Part shown: piece by piece, positions 27,900-37,352 of the stretch | Position numbering within the stretch: the stretch's first letter is position 1 | Layout of the letters: each line of letters opens with the position of its first letter | Notes under the pieces: generated by a model | Seen by the model: the letters and a program-made list of their open reading frames with translations, nothing else | Told to the model about the DNA's origin: nothing | The model's database searches: none | Program-made: the position numbers and the translations under genes | Assembly (NCBI GenBank): GCA_004294135.1 | Contig: RDZY01000011.1 | Location: 53,571 to 117,570 of the forward strand | Length of the DNA: 64,000 nucleotides | DNA from: Sphingobacteriia bacterium | GTDB taxonomy: Bacteria; Bacteroidota; Bacteroidia; Chitinophagales; Chitinophagaceae | Direction: 5' to 3'

Positions 27900-28838
27900 T
27901 TATTTTAAAGCTGTATTTTCATTAGTAGATACAAATTTTTCAATGATTGTTTTCGCTTTTATTCCAGCTTCTTCCAAAGAAATGGATTTGCTAGTCCATT
28001 GGTTAAATATATTTGTAAAATATTCGTCCAGTCTTTTATTTTCGAACTTGCTTTTTAAAATAATGGTAGGTTTTGCTTTAATTACTTCTTCCCAACGAAT
28101 TCTGATATTATTCCAGAACGCGCCATTTTTTTCCCACCATATTTTGGCGGCCAAGCAATTGTTATCGGTAGTTTTGGTATAGGCATTCATTCCTTTTTCT
28201 TGTGCAATAATTTTTTCTTTACCATTCACCATGGCTATCTTATCATTATCTTGTTCGTGTATCCAACCTTTATCGGAAACTGCAATATGGTTGCCTCTTT
28301 TTAAAATTTGATAATCGTTGCGGGTGGTATATTCTCTTCTTGGTAAGGGAGCATTGGTAGTGTTTTCCCAATAAGTTTTTTCTTTTGTATTGATCCAAGC
28401 ACTGGTACCTTGGTAACGAGGCGCATCGTCTACTTCCCAAACGGTTTGGGTCCACTTAGCTTTTGAATCTGAAGCCGAAATTGGTTGTTTGATCCATTGT
28501 TTGTTACCTTGATAAACCAACCAATCTGTGGCTTGATATTCCCAGTCTTCGCGCCAATGTTTTACTATAAAACTATCGTTTACAATAAGCAAGTGTTGAA
28601 GAACAATTTTATTATTGCTGTTAGCAACGGGCAAAACAAGTTCGGTACCCCTGCTGTGTTCTCGCTTATGAAAAGGGTAAGCCGTATCGGGCGAAAAGGT
28701 TTCAACATATTTAAAATCTATCTCAAAACAGCCACATAATTTGGCAATATTATCTTTCCCTACTTTTAATTGTGAGAAGCCGCTGAAAGAAATCAATAAT
28801 AGAACGACTGCAAGTACCTTTTTTTTCATAATCATCAT
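27900..28838 (-). CDS. DUF6607 family secreted protein
   Basis: A 312-residue protein with signal peptide (VLAVVLLLISFSGFSQ). The mature start has KLCGCFEIDFKYVETFSPD, then DWLVYQG, WTQTVWEVDDAPRYQG, and a W-rich core (IWWEKNGAFWNNIRIRWEEV). This fits the DUF6607 family as I remember it, which in Bacteroidota is often near HmuY and TonB receptor genes. Function is unknown; the location suggests a link to haem or iron uptake. It is convergent with the hmuY-like gene. Start could be any of three Met in the first four residues, with 28829 equally likely. Confidence 0.75.
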   Translation of the reverse strand: MMIMKKKVLAVVLLLISFSGFSQLKVGKDNIAKLCGCFEIDFKYVETFSPDTAYPFHKREHSRGTELVLPVANSNNKIVLQHLLIVNDSFIVKHWREDWEYQATDWLVYQGNKQWIKQPISASDSKAKWTQTVWEVDDAPRYQGTSAWINTKEKTYWENTTNAPLPRREYTTRNDYQILKRGNHIAVSDKGWIHEQDNDKIAMVNGKEKIIAQEKGMNAYTKTTDNNCLAAKIWWEKNGAFWNNIRIRWEEVIKAKPTIILKSKFENKRLDEYFTNIFNQWTSKSISLEEAGIKAKTIIEKFVSTNENTALK

Positions 28839-28999
28839 TTTTTACATTTAGATGACAAAAAAACTAAAGAAGCTTCGGTAAAGCAGTAGCAATCGGGAAA
28901 TACAATTACGCAAAACGGAAAAAGCAAAACAAGTATCGCTATTTATGTTTAATAATTTCTGGCATAAAAAATGTATAGTTTAACAGAAACCAAGCATTT

Positions 29000-30586
29000 A
29001 TGAAAAAAATACTATCTGGAATACTGTTAATAGCAATTCTTGTAGGTTGCAAAAAAAACACGCCTGTTGCGCCAGAACTTCCTTTAATAAATCCTCCGGT
29101 AGATCCTGGAGTGGCTTCGCAAATATGTACAGCACCAGAATTAATAAATATGAATGGTGCTTCAAATTGGGGTAATGGAACTGCCGCTAGTTGTACCCAA
29201 GCAAGTTTGCAATTGCTGATTGATGCTGGGGGAAAAATAAAATTCAATGGAGGAAATTCGCCTTTTACCTTAATCTTAACTTCAACCTTAAGTGTTCCCT
29301 CTAATAAAGAAGTGATTATAGATGGAGGTAATTTACTCACTATTAGTGGAAATAACTTGGTTAGAATATTTGACAAACAGGCACCCGCCAATCAAAATCA
29401 AGGCAGTTTATTTGCGGTTCAAAACTTGAAACTTATTAATGGAAACGCAAACAATGAATTAGGTGGTGCGGCTATTTTAGGCAGGTATTTTGGTAGTTTA
29501 AAAGTAATAAATGTTGTTTTTGATAACAATCGCAGTCAACTTTCAAACCCAGATGCATGTGGAGCCGTGCATACTGGTGGATATAAAGAAGTCATATTTG
29601 CCAATTGTGTATTTACTAATAATAGGGCCGCAAATGGAGCTGCCGTAGGCACTATTGGAAGCTCGCAAATATTTATCAACTGTAAATTCGAAAATAATGA
29701 AGCCACTGGTATGGGAGGTACTTTTGATAAAGGCGGGTCTGGCGGAGCCATCTATGTAGACGGTGTTGATCAGAATGGAGTAAATAATTCCCTAAACCTA
29801 TGTGGATGCGAGTTTATTAACAACAAAGCAAAATACCAAGCAGGTGCATTGAATGTGATTTTTTATGCAGGAAAAAACAGTTCCCTCAGCATTGATAAAT
29901 GTTCATTTGAAGGCAATATATGTGAACCTGATAAGGGCGGTGCATGCTATTTTATGAATGGCAGTTTGAAACTAACGAATTCTACATTTGCCAATAATAC
30001 AAGCTCCAGTATCGGCGGTGCGTTATGGGCAAACAATTACAACGCAAATATCAGCAACTGTACGTTTAATGGTAATGATGCAGTAAAAGGTAATGATGGA
30101 TTAGGTGGTGCTATTGCATTTGATGGAAGTGGTAATAATAAAACCGCAACTATTACCAATTGTACTTTTGCAGAAAACAGGGCAGGAAATTTTGCCAGTG
30201 CTATTTTTAATGGAGGTGAGTTAACGCTTACCAATAATCTATTTTATAAAAACAAAGTAGGTATTGGCAATCAAAGTAATGCAGATGCTGGTGCAGTAAT
30301 TAATAAACAATCTAACCTAATTATAAATGCGGGGAATATGCAATTCCCCAAACAATATACCAGTCAGTTTGGTACGGCCGATGAGCATTGGATTACATCA
30401 GCAGTGCTAACTACTGATGCGCTGTTACAAAAATTGTTAAATAATGAGGGGCCAACAAAAACAATGGCTTTGCCCGCAAATAGTCCCGCAAAAGATCAAG
30501 GAACAGCACTAGGGGTTCCAACAACAGATCAACGAGGTAAGCCGAGAAAAGGAAATGTGGATATTGGTGCTTTTGAAGTGCAATAA
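29000..30586 (+). CDS. Lipoprotein with right-handed beta-helix and choice-of-anchor Q-type end
   Basis: A 528-residue predicted lipoprotein (IAILVGCKKN). From about residue 80 it shows parallel beta-helix repeats rich in N, G and S (VFDNNRSQL, CVFTNNRAANGAAVG, CKFENNEATGMGG, CEFINNKAKYQAG, STFANNTSSSIGGALWANN). The final 45 residues (NSPAKDQGTALG, TDQRGKPRKGNVDIGAFEVQ) match the choice-of-anchor Q ending of many secreted repeat proteins. Such proteins are surface-exposed, and some bind or cleave polysaccharide. No catalytic site is evident here. It stands alone. Confidence 0.82.
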   Translation: MKKILSGILLIAILVGCKKNTPVAPELPLINPPVDPGVASQICTAPELINMNGASNWGNGTAASCTQASLQLLIDAGGKIKFNGGNSPFTLILTSTLSVPSNKEVIIDGGNLLTISGNNLVRIFDKQAPANQNQGSLFAVQNLKLINGNANNELGGAAILGRYFGSLKVINVVFDNNRSQLSNPDACGAVHTGGYKEVIFANCVFTNNRAANGAAVGTIGSSQIFINCKFENNEATGMGGTFDKGGSGGAIYVDGVDQNGVNNSLNLCGCEFINNKAKYQAGALNVIFYAGKNSSLSIDKCSFEGNICEPDKGGACYFMNGSLKLTNSTFANNTSSSIGGALWANNYNANISNCTFNGNDAVKGNDGLGGAIAFDGSGNNKTATITNCTFAENRAGNFASAIFNGGELTLTNNLFYKNKVGIGNQSNADAGAVINKQSNLIINAGNMQFPKQYTSQFGTADEHWITSAVLTTDALLQKLLNNEGPTKTMALPANSPAKDQGTALGVPTTDQRGKPRKGNVDIGAFEVQ

Positions 30587-30664
30587 TTTATTCTGTAGTA
30601 CTTCATTCAAAAGAATTATTTTCTTTAGTATAGCTTCTTTATCTTGAAGCATATTTTTATTCTT

Positions 30665-32557
30665 ATGAAGAAGGCAATACTTTATATTTTAGCCATTACC
30701 AATATGGTATTGGCTGCTGCTCAGCCTACTCAGAAACCACCTTTACATGGTAAAAATTGGATGGCTATTACGGGCAAGCCCTTGGCTGCAACTGCTGGTG
30801 CTATTGTATTTCAACAAGGTGGTAATGCAGTAGATGCTGCTTGTGCAATGCTGGCCGCCACCTGTACAATGTGGGATGTACTTAGTTGGGGTGGAGAAAC
30901 CCAGGCCATTTTGTACAACCCTAAAACAGGCAAAGTAATTGGCATCAATGCGCTGGGCATGGCGCCTACTGGAGCAACTCCTGAATTCTTCAAAACTAAA
31001 GGGTATCATTTCCCACCCGAATATGGTCCACTTTCGGCAATTACTCCTGGTACAGTGGGTGGTATATGCCATATGATTGCTGAATATGGAACGCTGTCGC
31101 TGAAACAAGTACTAGCGCCTGCCATGCAATTGGCAGCAGGCTATCCTATTGATGCACAAACGGCTAATAGTATGGAGCGGGGTAAAGAACGGATTAAAGA
31201 ATGGCCTTATAGTAAAAAGGTTTTTCTAACTCATTTAGGAGAAAAAAGAGAAGCCCCTGAAGCGGGTGAAATTTTTGTGCAACAAGATCTGCTGAATACA
31301 TTAAACAAATTAGTAGAGGCAGAACAGCAAGCATTGCAACATAAAAAAACGCGGAAACAAGCTATAAAGGCAGCATGCGATCGTTTTTACAAAGGTGATA
31401 TAGCTGATGAGTTTGTGAGAGGAAGCAAAGAACAAGGTGGATTAATTACCAAAGCAGATTTAGCCAATTGGAAGGTAAAAGAGGAAGAGCCCATGAAAGT
31501 AAATTACAAGGGTATAGAAGTGTATAAATTATCGCAGTGGACGCAAGGTCCTTCCATGTTACAAGCCTTGAATATATTGGAGCAATACGATTTAAAAAAA
31601 ATGGGTTATAATTCACCGCAATATATTAATACGGTTTACCAAAGTATGAGTCTCGCATTTGCTGATCGTGATTTTTATTATGGAGATCCTGCTTTTGCAC
31701 CTACCCTTCAGCCTATGAAAGGATTATTAAGTAAGGAATATGCCAAGCAACGGGCGAGTCTCATCAATCCAGAAAAAAATAATACTGCTATTTTTCCGGG
31801 CGACCCTTATCTTTTTGAAGGAAGAAAAAATCCATATAATGATCTTTTAAAAAAATGGAATACAAATGGAGATAGTCTCGAAAACAGAAACTTTGTTCCA
31901 GCGCATGATAGTACGGCTACTACAGCATTAGCCCAACAGGATTATATGGATCGGCTCTGGCGGGGCACTACCAGTGTAGAAGCGGCTGATAAAGAAGGTT
32001 GGGTGGTATCAATTACACCCAGTGGTGGATGGTTGCCCGCCACTATTGCGGGTAATACGGGTATAGGAATGAGCCAGCGAATGCAAAGTTTTGTGTTAGA
32101 ATCAACCATCAATCCCTTTAATATAGTAGCACCTGGAAAACAACCAAGGGTGACCCTTACACCTTCATTGGCTTTGAAGGATGGAAAGCCCTATTTGTCG
32201 TTTGCGGTGCAAGGAGGTGATACACAGGATCAAAATTTATTACAATTCTTTTTAAATATGGTAGAGTTTGGAATGACGGTACAGCAAGCCACAGAAGCGG
32301 CCAATATAAACACCAATCAACTCTGGCTGTCGCTTGGAGGTTCTAAATTAAGCGATAGAAAACCGAGATTGGGTGACCTGCTATTGTCGAATAAAACGCC
32401 AGAAAATACTCGGGAAGCATTGCGGAAAATGGGGTATAAGTTGAGTTTTGGAGATCGAACAAGCGGACCTATAAATGCCATCTTCCTCGATCGCAAACAC
32501 AATAGTATTTGGGGTGGATCGTCTAATAATGGAGAAGATTATGGCATTGGGTGGTAA
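30665..32557 (+). CDS. Gamma-glutamyltransferase family protein, periplasmic
   Basis: A 630-residue Ntn-hydrolase family protein with signal peptide (LYILAITNMVLAAAQ); start taken at the ATG rather than the in-frame TTG 21 bp upstream. The large-subunit region carries GKPLAATAGAIVFQQGGNAVDAA, TPGTVGG and NWKVKEEEPM. The autocleavage region is RGTTSVEAADKEG, with a candidate nucleophile Thr near residue 435, followed by a small subunit with PRVTLTPSLALKDGKPYLSFAVQGGD. The usual His after the TT pair is Ser here, so it is a divergent member. It could be a glutathione hydrolase or an acylase-like relative. Confidence 0.87.
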   Translation: MKKAILYILAITNMVLAAAQPTQKPPLHGKNWMAITGKPLAATAGAIVFQQGGNAVDAACAMLAATCTMWDVLSWGGETQAILYNPKTGKVIGINALGMAPTGATPEFFKTKGYHFPPEYGPLSAITPGTVGGICHMIAEYGTLSLKQVLAPAMQLAAGYPIDAQTANSMERGKERIKEWPYSKKVFLTHLGEKREAPEAGEIFVQQDLLNTLNKLVEAEQQALQHKKTRKQAIKAACDRFYKGDIADEFVRGSKEQGGLITKADLANWKVKEEEPMKVNYKGIEVYKLSQWTQGPSMLQALNILEQYDLKKMGYNSPQYINTVYQSMSLAFADRDFYYGDPAFAPTLQPMKGLLSKEYAKQRASLINPEKNNTAIFPGDPYLFEGRKNPYNDLLKKWNTNGDSLENRNFVPAHDSTATTALAQQDYMDRLWRGTTSVEAADKEGWVVSITPSGGWLPATIAGNTGIGMSQRMQSFVLESTINPFNIVAPGKQPRVTLTPSLALKDGKPYLSFAVQGGDTQDQNLLQFFLNMVEFGMTVQQATEAANINTNQLWLSLGGSKLSDRKPRLGDLLLSNKTPENTREALRKMGYKLSFGDRTSGPINAIFLDRKHNSIWGGSSNNGEDYGIGW

Positions 32558-32719
32558 AATACCCCCGTTAAAAAACATTGTATTTGAGTATAAATACTTG
32601 ATGGGATTTAACTGGGAGCATATTATTTTTGGGATAGAAAGCACGAACTAAATGAATTAGTAAAAAATACTAAAAAAATTAGTGTTAGTAATTAAAAATG
32701 ATTAGTTTTACCACTCAAT

Positions 32720-32727
32720 TAATTTTG
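32720..32727 (+). promoter_or_regulatory. Putative -7 element of the recA promoter
   Basis: TAATTTTG matches TAnnTTTG exactly, 19 bp before the recA start. No clear -33 TTTG is seen, and no obvious LexA-type palindrome is visible nearby. Confidence 0.4.
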
Positions 32728-32746
32728 ACCCACTAAATAAAGCACC

Positions 32747-33766
32747 ATGAGTAACGCAGAAAAATTAAAAGCCCTGAAGCTTACAATAGATAAAATTGAC
32801 AAAGATTATGGAAAAGGCAGTGTAATGATGATGAATGAAAAATCTACTGCCCCGATGGAAGTAATTTCTACGGGATCAATAGGTTTGGATACTGCATTGG
32901 GAGTAGGTGGTTTGCCTAAGGGAAGAATTATAGAGATATATGGGCCAGAATCTTCTGGTAAAACAACTATTGCTATTCATGTAATAGCGGAAGCCCAGAA
33001 AAAAGGCGGTATGTGTGCAATAATAGATGCAGAACACGCTTTTGATAGTGCTTATGCCAAAAAATTAGGGGTAGATGTAGATAATCTGCTTATTTCTCAA
33101 CCCGATTATGGAGAGCAGGCTTTAGAAATAGCAGATCGTTTAATACTTTCTGGCGCAATTGATGTAGTTGTAATTGATTCTGTTGCAGCTTTGGTACCCA
33201 AAAGTGAATTGGAAGGTGAAATGGGTGATAGTAAGATGGGGCTTCATGCTCGCTTAATGAGTCAAGCCTTGCGTAAACTCACTGCTACCATCAATAAAAC
33301 CAATACCATCTGTATTTTCATCAACCAATTGCGTGAAAAGATCGGTGTAATGTTTGGTAATCCCGAGACTACTACTGGTGGTAATGCCTTGAAGTTTTAT
33401 GCTTCGGTTCGGCTGGATATTAGAAGAATGACGCAGATTAAAGATGGTGATGCGGCCGTCGGAAACCGTGTAAAAGTAAAAGTGGTGAAAAATAAAGTAG
33501 CACCTCCTTTCAGGGCTGCTGAGTTTGACCTTGTATTTGGTGAAGGCATTAGTAAAGTGGGTGAAATCATAGATATGGGAGTTGAATTGGGAATAGTACA
33601 GAAAAGCGGTAGCTGGTTCAGCTACGATACCAATAAATTGGGTCAAGGTAGGGATTCTGTAAAAACATTGCTGCATGACAATCCAGATCTTGCCAATGAA
33701 ATTGAAGCAAAAATTAGGGCAAAACTGGTGATTGTTACAGATCCGCCAGCAGAAACCACAAAATAA
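32747..33766 (+). CDS. recA: Recombinase A
   Basis: A 339-residue RecA that forms filaments on single-stranded DNA for recombination and SOS signalling. Hallmarks are Walker [35 protein letters not shown], Walker [11 protein letters not shown], loop L1 near [16 protein letters not shown] and loop L2 [27 protein letters not shown]. The full C-terminal domain is present, though short and not strongly acidic. It is monocistronic, with a putative promoter upstream and a strong terminator downstream. Confidence 0.98.
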   Translation: MSNAEKLKALKLTIDKIDKDYGKGSVMMMNEKSTAPMEVISTGSIGLDTALGVGGLPKGRIIEIYGPESSGKTTIAIHVIAEAQKKGGMCAIIDAEHAFDSAYAKKLGVDVDNLLISQPDYGEQALEIADRLILSGAIDVVVIDSVAALVPKSELEGEMGDSKMGLHARLMSQALRKLTATINKTNTICIFINQLREKIGVMFGNPETTTGGNALKFYASVRLDIRRMTQIKDGDAAVGNRVKVKVVKNKVAPPFRAAEFDLVFGEGISKVGEIIDMGVELGIVQKSGSWFSYDTNKLGQGRDSVKTLLHDNPDLANEIEAKIRAKLVIVTDPPAETTK

Positions 33767-33794
33767 AAATCTCTTTTAGATGGGTTAGTAAATC

Positions 33795-33822
33795 GCCCCG
33801 GCCTTTCTAGGCTGGGGCTTTT
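33795..33822 (+). terminator. Rho-independent terminator of recA
   Basis: GCCCCGGCCT (33795-33804) pairs with AGGCTGGGGC (33809-33818) with one G-T wobble and a 4-nt loop, followed directly by TTTT. Confidence 0.85.
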
Positions 33823-33937
33823 GTATTAAATTATTAAGAATCTATATACTATTACACCTATTTATTACGTTTTACAGGGACTTTCTGTGTGTTTTCCTGT
33901 CATTTTCAGCTTGTTAATACAGTAGAACAGCCTAGAA

Positions 33938-35290
33938 ATGACTAATTCATTCATGCAAATGAAGCTAAGGGTACCCACCATTTCCTACTTGAACAGCCAA
34001 ATTATAAGCTGTTTCCTACTCTTTTTGGTATTGAGTATAGGCATGAATGCCTATGCACAGGGCATTGCTTACGATATTAGGCCATTTAAAAAAGAATCCA
34101 TTTTTCGGAACGACGATAAAGTGGGCTATGACGTAAGGTTAAAAAATAATACCAAAGAAAAAATTCGCGGGAGCATTAAAGTCAAGGTAAAAAATTACAA
34201 AGGTGAAGAGACTTTTAACCAAGAGATGGGTTTTACCATGGATGCGAAAAGAGGGTTTGCTACCGACCTTAAATTAGAGAACGACAAAACAGTAGCTGGT
34301 TTTTATTTTATGCAGATTGTTGTTTCAGCCAACAATTATGTCGACACACTTAATTTTGGGTATGGCATTGATCCAGAAAAAATTTATTCTAATGTAAGTA
34401 GACCAGCGGATTTTGACCAGTTTTGGGATGATGCTCGGAAAGAGTTGATCAATATTGATCCAAAATTTAGGGTAACACGCCGAGGTGATCAAAGCACAAG
34501 AGAGGTAGATGTATTTCTGGTAGAGTTTCAATCGCTGGAATATCAAACCATCAGGGGCTGGTTGTCTGTTCCCAAAAGAAAAGGCAAGTTTAATGTATTA
34601 TATGAGTTACCAGGATATTTACAAGATATGCGGCCTGATTCACTTAGAACCGATATGGCGGTATTGCGAATAAATGTGAGGGGTCATGGAAATAGTAAAG
34701 ACAATACCAATGCAGATTTCAATACCTACAATATCATCAACCTAAACGATAGAAATAAATATATATATCGAGCTGCGTATATGGATGCATTGCGGGGTCT
34801 GGATTTTATTTATCGACACGATTATTTAAAGCTCGATACCAAAAAAGTGATTGTAAAAGGGTCGGGTCAAGGAGCTGTATTAGCAGCAGTAGTGGCTTCA
34901 ATGGATGCGCGACCGCAAGGATGCATCATGGAGCGACCAGTTTATGTAGATATGCGCACACTTTTTATAATGGCAGAATCACAAAAAATAAGTCCTTGGC
35001 CAGTATCTAATTTTCAGGCATATATAAGCAATCCACGCAATAGGTTAAATAAAGAGGGGTTATTTAGAAACTGGGATTTTTTTGATCCAGTAAATTTTGC
35101 TTCGGGAATTCGTTGCAGGGTGCTATTTGGTCACAATCAAAAAAATACAGCTTGTCCGCCACAAGCTGCTATTGCTTTATACAATCAGCTCAGAATAGAT
35201 AACCGTGAATTGTATATGAGTGGAGATGAGAAGGGAATGGATTATGTGTATTATGGATTTGAAAGTTTTTGGATTAAAAGAGTACTCTGA
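33938..35290 (+). CDS. AXE1-type esterase paralogue 1, probable pseudo-esterase
   Basis: A 450-residue secreted protein (signal about residues 20-41, ending AYAQ). One Ig-like domain (about 45-145, KVGYDVRLKNNTKEKIRGS) precedes an alpha/beta-hydrolase domain of acetylxylan-esterase type (RPADFDQFWDDARKEL, IRGWLSVPKRKGK). In the two paralogues downstream the nucleophile elbow is GGSQG; here it is GSGQG, with Gly310 at the Ser position. The Asp position is Asn (QKNTACPPQ), and the His of NLGHE is missing at the C-terminus. All three catalytic residues therefore appear lost. It is followed 20 bp later by a barrel-like protein gene, forming module 1 of three. Confidence 0.8.
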   Translation: MTNSFMQMKLRVPTISYLNSQIISCFLLFLVLSIGMNAYAQGIAYDIRPFKKESIFRNDDKVGYDVRLKNNTKEKIRGSIKVKVKNYKGEETFNQEMGFTMDAKRGFATDLKLENDKTVAGFYFMQIVVSANNYVDTLNFGYGIDPEKIYSNVSRPADFDQFWDDARKELINIDPKFRVTRRGDQSTREVDVFLVEFQSLEYQTIRGWLSVPKRKGKFNVLYELPGYLQDMRPDSLRTDMAVLRINVRGHGNSKDNTNADFNTYNIINLNDRNKYIYRAAYMDALRGLDFIYRHDYLKLDTKKVIVKGSGQGAVLAAVVASMDARPQGCIMERPVYVDMRTLFIMAESQKISPWPVSNFQAYISNPRNRLNKEGLFRNWDFFDPVNFASGIRCRVLFGHNQKNTACPPQAAIALYNQLRIDNRELYMSGDEKGMDYVYYGFESFWIKRVL

Positions 35291-35310
35291 TAAAATATAA
35301 ATAAGAACTG

Positions 35311-36135
35311 ATGAAAAAATTGATTTTGTTCGTGGTAATGGCATTGCTTACAGATGCAGCAATTGCTGGATTTCCAATTGGTAAGGGTAAATACTTAGTG
35401 GTACCTTCTTACAATTTGTACACTGCCAAAGGCTATTGGGATAAGGATGGTAATTATACTGACTTTGCCAAAAACGGTAGGTTTGCATCGCATTATTTTG
35501 GGTTGTATGGTGGATTGGGTATTGGAGAAAAACTAGATTTTGTAGGGAATATCTCATATCTAATTCAACGCAAACAAGAACCCAACTTAACAGAACAAAA
35601 TGCGAGTCTTGGAGATGCAACACTGGGATTATCTTATTTATTAAACAGCTTTGATTATTATAGATTTTTAACAGTTACGGGTTCTTTAATTATTCCGTTG
35701 TACCAAAACAATGCGGCTAAAACACCTTATACTGGGTTTCAGCAAGTGGGTGGTGAAATTAAATTTGGTTTTTCAGGAACAAATAGAGAGCGATTGTCTA
35801 ATACTTATTTTGATGTGAATGCTGGATTAAGACAATATTTTAGTCCCGATGGCCCAACACAACTTTTTGCAGATGCGCTGTTTGGGGTGCCGTTGGATGA
35901 GGATAATAAGTTTACTTTTTCTATGTCAGGTAACAAATCTACCAGTACACAAAATGCATTCAATCCGAATAATCTTTTTTTAAACAGGGCTTTTTCTTAT
36001 TTTAGATTAACAGTGGGATATGGAAGAAAAGTAAGTCAGCACTATCAGATATTTGTTTCGATGTTTACAGATGTAAGTGGAAGAAATACGGGTAAGGGCG
36101 GTGGCGGATCCATTTCACTAGTAGGAGAATTATAA
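35311..36135 (+). CDS. Outer-membrane beta-barrel-like protein, paralogue 1
   Basis: A 274-residue exported protein (signal ending AAIAG) with alternating beta strands throughout. It starts the mature part with FPIGKGKYLVVPSYNLYTAKGYWD, contains LGDATLGLSYLL and GYGRKVSQHYQIFVSMF, and ends SLVGEL. It closely resembles the two proteins at 39196-40020 and 41883-42698 in order of motifs. The pattern suggests a small outer-membrane barrel, perhaps a channel or adaptor for the paired esterase-like protein. I know no named family with certainty. Confidence 0.75.
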   Translation: MKKLILFVVMALLTDAAIAGFPIGKGKYLVVPSYNLYTAKGYWDKDGNYTDFAKNGRFASHYFGLYGGLGIGEKLDFVGNISYLIQRKQEPNLTEQNASLGDATLGLSYLLNSFDYYRFLTVTGSLIIPLYQNNAAKTPYTGFQQVGGEIKFGFSGTNRERLSNTYFDVNAGLRQYFSPDGPTQLFADALFGVPLDEDNKFTFSMSGNKSTSTQNAFNPNNLFLNRAFSYFRLTVGYGRKVSQHYQIFVSMFTDVSGRNTGKGGGGSISLVGEL

Positions 36136-36149
36136 AATATAAAAGAAAT

Positions 36150-37346
36150 ATGAAGTCAAATCTCTATATACCGGCACTTACAGGCGTTAGGGCAATCGCA
36201 GCTTTTCTTGTTTTCTTTCATCATTTTAATCAGGCAGCATTTCCATATCCATTGTTTAGGATGCTGAATGAATTTCATATGGGCGTTACTTTATTTTTTG
36301 TACTCAGTGGTTTTTTAATTTGTTTACGCTACTATGATAATTATGAAATAAGTGGAAAGTGGTTTCGTAAATATATTAAAAATAGGATCGCTAGAATTTA
36401 TCCAATGTACTTGATACTTACATTGGCAACCTTTCTATTTGCTTGGATAACAAACGATGCGGGCATTTATAATAATTTCACTTCACCCATCATATTGCTT
36501 TTTTTAAATGTATTTTTTATAAGAGGATTTTTTGATGACCTAAAGTTCACGGGTATAAGTCAAGGATGGACACTTACCATAGAAGAAACGTTTTATTTTT
36601 TGGCACCCTTCTTTTTTCTACGAATAAAAAAAGACAGTAAAGCAATTTTTTACCTGCCTTTTTTATTGTTAAGCTTGGGGGTGGTATTGGTAACGGTATT
36701 TGGAAATATTTCATTTTATGGATTCTTTGGAAACTTTAAGTTCATGTTTCTCTATACTTTTTTGGGTAGGTGTATAGAATTTTTTATAGGAATGGGATTG
36801 GCATTGATTGTATTAAAAAGAGACGATACAATCAGCTCAAAACCGTTGTTCACCTATTTAGGTTTGGCTGGAATGATAGGCGCAGTATATATTATGTGTG
36901 TTCAGCCAATAGATGAAAAACATCCCTTTGGCTTGTACCAACCACTTGGTATTTTTTCAAATAATGTAATACTACCAATAGCTGTGGCACTATTTTTTTA
37001 TGGATTGATTAAAGAAAAATCGTTCATTAGATATTGGTTGTCAACCGCATGGATGCAGTTATTGGGTAAGAGCTCCTATATTTTCTACTTAATTCATATT
37101 GGATTTATTTCTAAGTTGGCTACTGATTTTAGTGAAAAAACAACTGATCTTTTTTATGCTTGGCTAGAAGCGAAAGAATATTGGTGGCTTTCTGAGCATA
37201 TTAATTATACCATAGTGTTACTGGGCATGGTTTTTATTATACTTAATATAGTTTCAATAATACTTTATAAGTTTATAGAAGATCCATTAAATCTTTATAT
37301 CAGAAAATCAGCATTACTCACTGGCAAACCTGCCAAAAGCAATTAA
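36150..37346 (+). CDS. Acyltransferase-3 family integral membrane O-acyltransferase
   Basis: A 398-residue protein with about ten transmembrane helices. It begins IPALTGVRAIAAFLVFFHHF, the acyltransferase-3 motif with the conserved Arg and His, followed by GVTLFFVLSGFLI, RIARIYPMYL and QGWTLTIEETFYFLAP. Family members such as OafA move acetyl or other acyl groups onto glycans or peptidoglycan from the cytoplasmic side. Its place between modules of predicted acyl esterases suggests an add-and-remove acylation cycle, though the glycan is unknown. It is 14 bp after barrel 1 and 6 bp before esterase 2, hence the same operon. Confidence 0.9.
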   Translation: MKSNLYIPALTGVRAIAAFLVFFHHFNQAAFPYPLFRMLNEFHMGVTLFFVLSGFLICLRYYDNYEISGKWFRKYIKNRIARIYPMYLILTLATFLFAWITNDAGIYNNFTSPIILLFLNVFFIRGFFDDLKFTGISQGWTLTIEETFYFLAPFFFLRIKKDSKAIFYLPFLLLSLGVVLVTVFGNISFYGFFGNFKFMFLYTFLGRCIEFFIGMGLALIVLKRDDTISSKPLFTYLGLAGMIGAVYIMCVQPIDEKHPFGLYQPLGIFSNNVILPIAVALFFYGLIKEKSFIRYWLSTAWMQLLGKSSYIFYLIHIGFISKLATDFSEKTTDLFYAWLEAKEYWWLSEHINYTIVLLGMVFIILNIVSIILYKFIEDPLNLYIRKSALLTGKPAKSN

Positions 37347-37352
37347 TTGATT

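Noticed and set aside
28939..29391. 150-residue minus-strand frame opposite the beta-helix lipoprotein
   Set aside because: It is antisense to the signal peptide and helix region of a convincing lipoprotein gene and shows no domain features.
33254..33676. 140-residue minus-strand frame opposite recA
   Set aside because: It is entirely antisense to recA and has no recognisable motif.
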